Origin: Gammaproteobacteria bacterium
Lineage (GTDB): Bacteria; Pseudomonadota; Gammaproteobacteria; JABDGN01
Length of the DNA: 8,075 nucleotides
Assembly (NCBI GenBank): GCA_016763565.1
Contig: JAESTO010000147.1
Span: 1-8,075 of the forward strand
Direction of reading: 5' to 3'
Part shown: in pieces, positions 6,261 through 8,075 of the stretch
Layout of the letters: the number at the start of each line of letters is the position of its first letter
Position numbering within the stretch: the stretch's first letter is position 1
The notes under the pieces: model-generated
Told to the model about the DNA's origin: nothing
What the model saw: only the letters and a program-made list of their open reading frames with translations
The model's database searches: none
Program-made: the position numbers and the translations under genes

Positions 6261-6866
6261 ATGCTAACAGCACCTCAACAAGCAACTTATAATTACATCA
6301 AAGATTTCATTGCCGAGAACGGTTATGCGCCTACAACTAAGGAAATAGCTGAAGGTCTTAATCGCCGATCGCGGAGTGCAATACACCGCATTTTACAGGC
6401 ACTAGAGTCGTTAGATTTTCTTTTACTCTTGCCTAATCGTCGACGTAATATTCGTTTGAAAGAACGTCTTGAAGACAACTTACCTTGTATAGAAGGTACT
6501 ATTGCAGCAGGACAGCCGATTGAAGCAATCAGTAATGCACAACCACTTGATGTGAATGCCGTACTAGCGGGTCAAGGTAGATATTTATTAGAAGTAAGAG
6601 GCGACTCAATGATCGGCGATAATATTTGTGACGGTGACTTAGTCGTTTGTGAAAAAACATCGCTAGTCAAAATTGGCCAAATTGCTGTGGTATTGATTGA
6701 TAATCAAGAGGCTACCTTAAAAAGAGTTTTTGTGAATAAAAGTGAAAGTAAAGTGACATTAATTCCCTCTAACCCCAATATGACGCCTATGGAATATCAT
6801 GCAGAACAAGTGCAAATTCAGGGTGTCTATCTTGGTTTACTTCGTCTTGGCTCAATGAAAAAATAA
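6261..6866 (+). CDS. lexA: LexA repressor, SOS response regulator with autoprotease domain
   Basis: A 201-residue LexA (E. coli protein 202). It represses DNA-damage genes and cuts itself when RecA filaments form. The N-terminal winged helix-turn-helix spans about 1-68. The C-terminal S24 peptidase domain has the Ala83-Gly84 cleavage bond in TIAAGQPIEA, catalytic Ser116 in RGDSMIGD and Lys154 in ATLKRVF, so self-cleavage should be intact. The recognition-helix region reads RRSRSAIHRILQALE, then LPNRRRNIRL. This lacks the Asn-Ala-Ala-Glu-Glu of E. coli and instead resembles the S-x-S-G-I-H-R and LPNR segments I recall from alphaproteobacterial LexA, so its operator is expected to differ. The start matches the usual LexA N-terminus (MLTAPQQ); the ribosome site is weak (AGAG, 6250-6253). 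It has its own promoter and a candidate autoregulatory operator, and is followed 10 bases later by a small ORF on the same transcript. Confidence 0.95.
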   Translation: MLTAPQQATYNYIKDFIAENGYAPTTKEIAEGLNRRSRSAIHRILQALESLDFLLLLPNRRRNIRLKERLEDNLPCIEGTIAAGQPIEAISNAQPLDVNAVLAGQGRYLLEVRGDSMIGDNICDGDLVVCEKTSLVKIGQIAVVLIDNQEATLKRVFVNKSESKVTLIPSNPNMTPMEYHAEQVQIQGVYLGLLRLGSMKK

Positions 6867-6870
6867 GGAA
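6866..6870 (+). promoter_or_regulatory. Ribosome binding site of the small ORF after lexA
   Basis: AGGAA overlaps the last base of the lexA stop codon and lies 6 bases before ATG 6877. It is a better-placed Shine-Dalgarno than that of lexA itself, and it is the main evidence that the small ORF is translated. Confidence 0.6.
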
Positions 6871-6876
6871 AAAACT

Positions 6877-7017
6877 ATGTTAAATATCCCTGTAAAATAT
6901 ACTAACCTTGAATTTAGAAAAGCTGTTTTAGCAAAAACACATCGTGATTACACGCATTTAATGATGTCGTCAGTCATCAAGTTAGCTAAAACTGCGGTGA
7001 TGGCAACGCCGCGTTAA
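6877..7017 (+). CDS. Unrecognised 46-residue small protein co-transcribed with lexA
   Basis: The frame begins MLNIPVKYTNLEF, has 46 codons and ends VMATPR. I recognise no family. The product is basic (8 Lys/Arg against 2 Asp/Glu), contains two His, and has a moderately hydrophobic C-terminal half (residues 28-43) that could form an amphipathic helix. It has no obvious signal peptide or Cys. Support for a real gene: a good AGGAA site 6 bases before the ATG, a position 10 bases after the lexA stop, and a strong terminator beginning 25 bases after its own stop. It therefore fills the space between lexA and the end of the transcript. If LexA represses its own promoter, this ORF would be damage-induced. 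In Pseudomonas the gene after lexA is the cell-division inhibitor sulA; this ORF is far shorter and I see no resemblance. It could also be untranslated 3' sequence. Confidence 0.5.
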   Translation: MLNIPVKYTNLEFRKAVLAKTHRDYTHLMMSSVIKLAKTAVMATPR

Positions 7018-7042
7018 TTACCATCCGTCTTCTCTCTCTAAA

Positions 7043-7086
7043 CTGCCGCTCCTGTCATTAGACGGGGGCACGTGGCAGCTTTTTTT
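7043..7086 (+). terminator. Intrinsic terminator of the lexA operon
   Basis: An outer stem CTGCC/GGCAG (7043-7047 with 7074-7078) encloses an inner 9-pair stem (7048-7056 with 7061-7069, including two G-U pairs) and an ATTA loop. A 4-base bulge lies on the 3' side between the stems. One base after the stem comes a run of seven Ts (7080-7086). This is a classical rho-independent terminator and separates the lexA unit from the transporter gene. Confidence 0.85.
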
Positions 7087-7129
7087 AAATTGTATATATT
7101 TAAAATGTCTCAAACCATAGTAGGACGAG

Positions 7130-7135
7130 TATAAT
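7130..7135 (+). promoter_or_regulatory. Perfect -10 hexamer immediately before the EamA gene
   Basis: TATAAT ends 8 bases before ATG 7144. No clear -35 hexamer is present at 16-18 bases upstream, and there is no TG extension. If used, transcription would start at about 7140-7144, giving a leaderless or nearly leaderless mRNA. An alternative -10, TAAAAT at 7101-7106, would give a leader of about 30 bases. Confidence 0.45.
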
Positions 7136-7143
7136 TCCTCTTA

Positions 7144-8010
7144 ATGCCATTATCTCTTAATAAAGCAAAAATTATTCTTATCACCGTTATTGTTCTTTGG
7201 GCATCAGCATTTGTTGGTATTCGTTTTGCTTTGCATGCTTACTCGCCTGGTGCAATGGCATTACTTCGCTATGCCACTGCTTCGTTGGTGATGCTAATCC
7301 TCTATTGTCAATTGCCAAATCGACGCAAACCTACCCTTAAAGAATTAATCGGCATGTTGGCATTAGGCGTGTCTGGCTTTGGTATTTACAATATTGCACT
7401 TAACTACGGTGAAATTTCAGTTAGCGCAGGTATTTCTGGATTTATCATTAGCCAATCACCCATTATTATTGCTTTAATCGCAGTAACCCTATTACGTGAA
7501 AAAATACGTTACTGGGCCTATCTTGGCATGTTTATTAGCTTTATTGGTGTGATCTTAATTGCAATCGGGGAGAGTGAATATGCCAAATTTGATATGGGCA
7601 TATCCTATATTTTTATTGCAACTTTTTGCGGTAGCTTTTATTCCGTTTTTCAAAAGCCCTTGCTCAAAAAATTTCATCCGATTGAATTTACTGCATTCGC
7701 TATTTGGGGTGGAACATTGAGTATGTTATTTTACTTGCCTGATGTATTGCATGAAATAAAACAAGCACCAGCGTTCACCACTGGGGTCGTTATCTATATG
7801 GGCATTTTTCCTGCAGCACTGGCCTATGCAGGGTGGAGCTATGCTATTGCTTGTATCCCTATTTCAAAAGTAGGGGCCTATTTATACCTTATTCCAATTG
7901 CTGCAACCATTATGGCATGGCTATTACTGGGTGAAACACCGCATATATTGGCTTTATGTGGCGGCGTGATTGCTTTAGTGGGTGCGATTGTCGTGGCAAA
8001 AAGCCGGTAA
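7144..8010 (+). CDS. EamA-family (drug/metabolite transporter superfamily) ten-helix permease
   Basis: A 288-residue inner-membrane protein built from two EamA repeats. Ten hydrophobic segments are visible at roughly 9-28, 35-55, 66-87, 93-115, 122-142, 151-170, 180-198, 212-232, 240-262 and 266-286. Typical family features are the helix-1 motif LWASAFVGIRFAL (18-30), the LLREKIRYWAYLGMFISFIGV ending of repeat 1 (116-136), and LLLGETP (260-266) before the last helix. Members export amino acids, metabolites or drugs, or have unknown substrates; the substrate cannot be read from the sequence. The ATG at 7144 is needed to include helix 1, and no Shine-Dalgarno precedes it at a useful distance. 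It is transcribed on its own, after the lexA terminator. It appears complete, with nothing unusual in length. Confidence 0.93.
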   Translation: MPLSLNKAKIILITVIVLWASAFVGIRFALHAYSPGAMALLRYATASLVMLILYCQLPNRRKPTLKELIGMLALGVSGFGIYNIALNYGEISVSAGISGFIISQSPIIIALIAVTLLREKIRYWAYLGMFISFIGVILIAIGESEYAKFDMGISYIFIATFCGSFYSVFQKPLLKKFHPIEFTAFAIWGGTLSMLFYLPDVLHEIKQAPAFTTGVVIYMGIFPAALAYAGWSYAIACIPISKVGAYLYLIPIAATIMAWLLLGETPHILALCGGVIALVGAIVVAKSR

Positions 8011-8047
8011 GATGCGTAAGAGAGGAAGGCAGCTGTTTTAATAGCTA

Positions 8048-8070
8048 AACGGACACCGTGTGTGCCCGTT
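8048..8070 (+). terminator. Possible hairpin after the EamA gene, cut by the window end
   Basis: AACGG (8048-8052) pairs with CCGTT (8066-8070), and CAC (8054-8056) with GTG (8062-8064). One A-C mismatch separates the two pairings, and the loop is five bases. It begins 37 bases after the EamA stop. No T-tract is seen in the five bases left in the window, so its role as a terminator is only a guess. Confidence 0.35.
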
Positions 8071-8075
8071 CAATA

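Noticed and set aside
6103..6285. Minus-strand 60-codon frame between the protease and lexA
   Set aside because: No family resemblance and no ribosome site. It runs across the lexA promoter and operator and into the lexA start. Best explained as chance.

Overview
This is an AT-rich (roughly 40% GC by eye) bacterial chromosomal window. The gene set suggests a proteobacterium, most likely a gammaproteobacterium, but I cannot name the species. The clues are the large 180-kDa-class NAD-dependent glutamate dehydrogenase, an RmuC protein, a LexA repressor followed by a small gene, and family-typical protein sequences. All genes look chromosomal and vertically inherited in style. I see no transposase, integrase, tRNA, rRNA, CRISPR array or phage structural gene.

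Layout. (1) 1-3267, + strand: the C-terminal two thirds of NAD-specific glutamate dehydrogenase (GdhB type). The reading frame is broken near position 66, so the 5' part runs in a different frame from the intact 1035-codon remainder. (2) 3345-4229, + strand: a haloalkane-dehalogenase-family alpha/beta hydrolase whose catalytic Asp and halide-stabilising Asn are both replaced. (3) 4240-6068, - strand: a two-gene unit, site-2 protease (M50) then rmuC, with a TAATG stop/start overlap. It converges on the hydrolase with only 10 bases between stops. (4) 6069-6260: a divergent control region with an extended -10 for the protease unit and a near-consensus sigma-70 promoter for lexA. A perfect 10-bp inverted repeat is wrapped around the lexA promoter. 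(5) 6261-7086, + strand: lexA, an uncatalogued 46-codon ORF with a good ribosome binding site, and a strong intrinsic terminator. (6) 7144-8010, + strand: a ten-helix EamA/DMT exporter with a perfect TATAAT just before its ATG. (7) 8011-8075: a short tail with a possible hairpin.

How it fits together. The best-supported unit is the SOS module. LexA has an intact self-cleavage site and Ser/Lys dyad. Its DNA-recognition helix is not of the E. coli type, and its promoter lacks the E. coli CTG-N10-CAG box. The inverted repeat TGTTTGTACC-N16-GGTACAAACA sits exactly where an autoregulatory operator would lie. The short ORF downstream shares the lexA transcript and is the best candidate in the window for something undescribed. 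The hydrolase is the best candidate for a pseudoenzyme or a changed activity. Glutamate dehydrogenase (amino-acid catabolism), the protease, RmuC and the exporter are ordinary housekeeping or accessory genes, with no visible functional link beyond adjacency.
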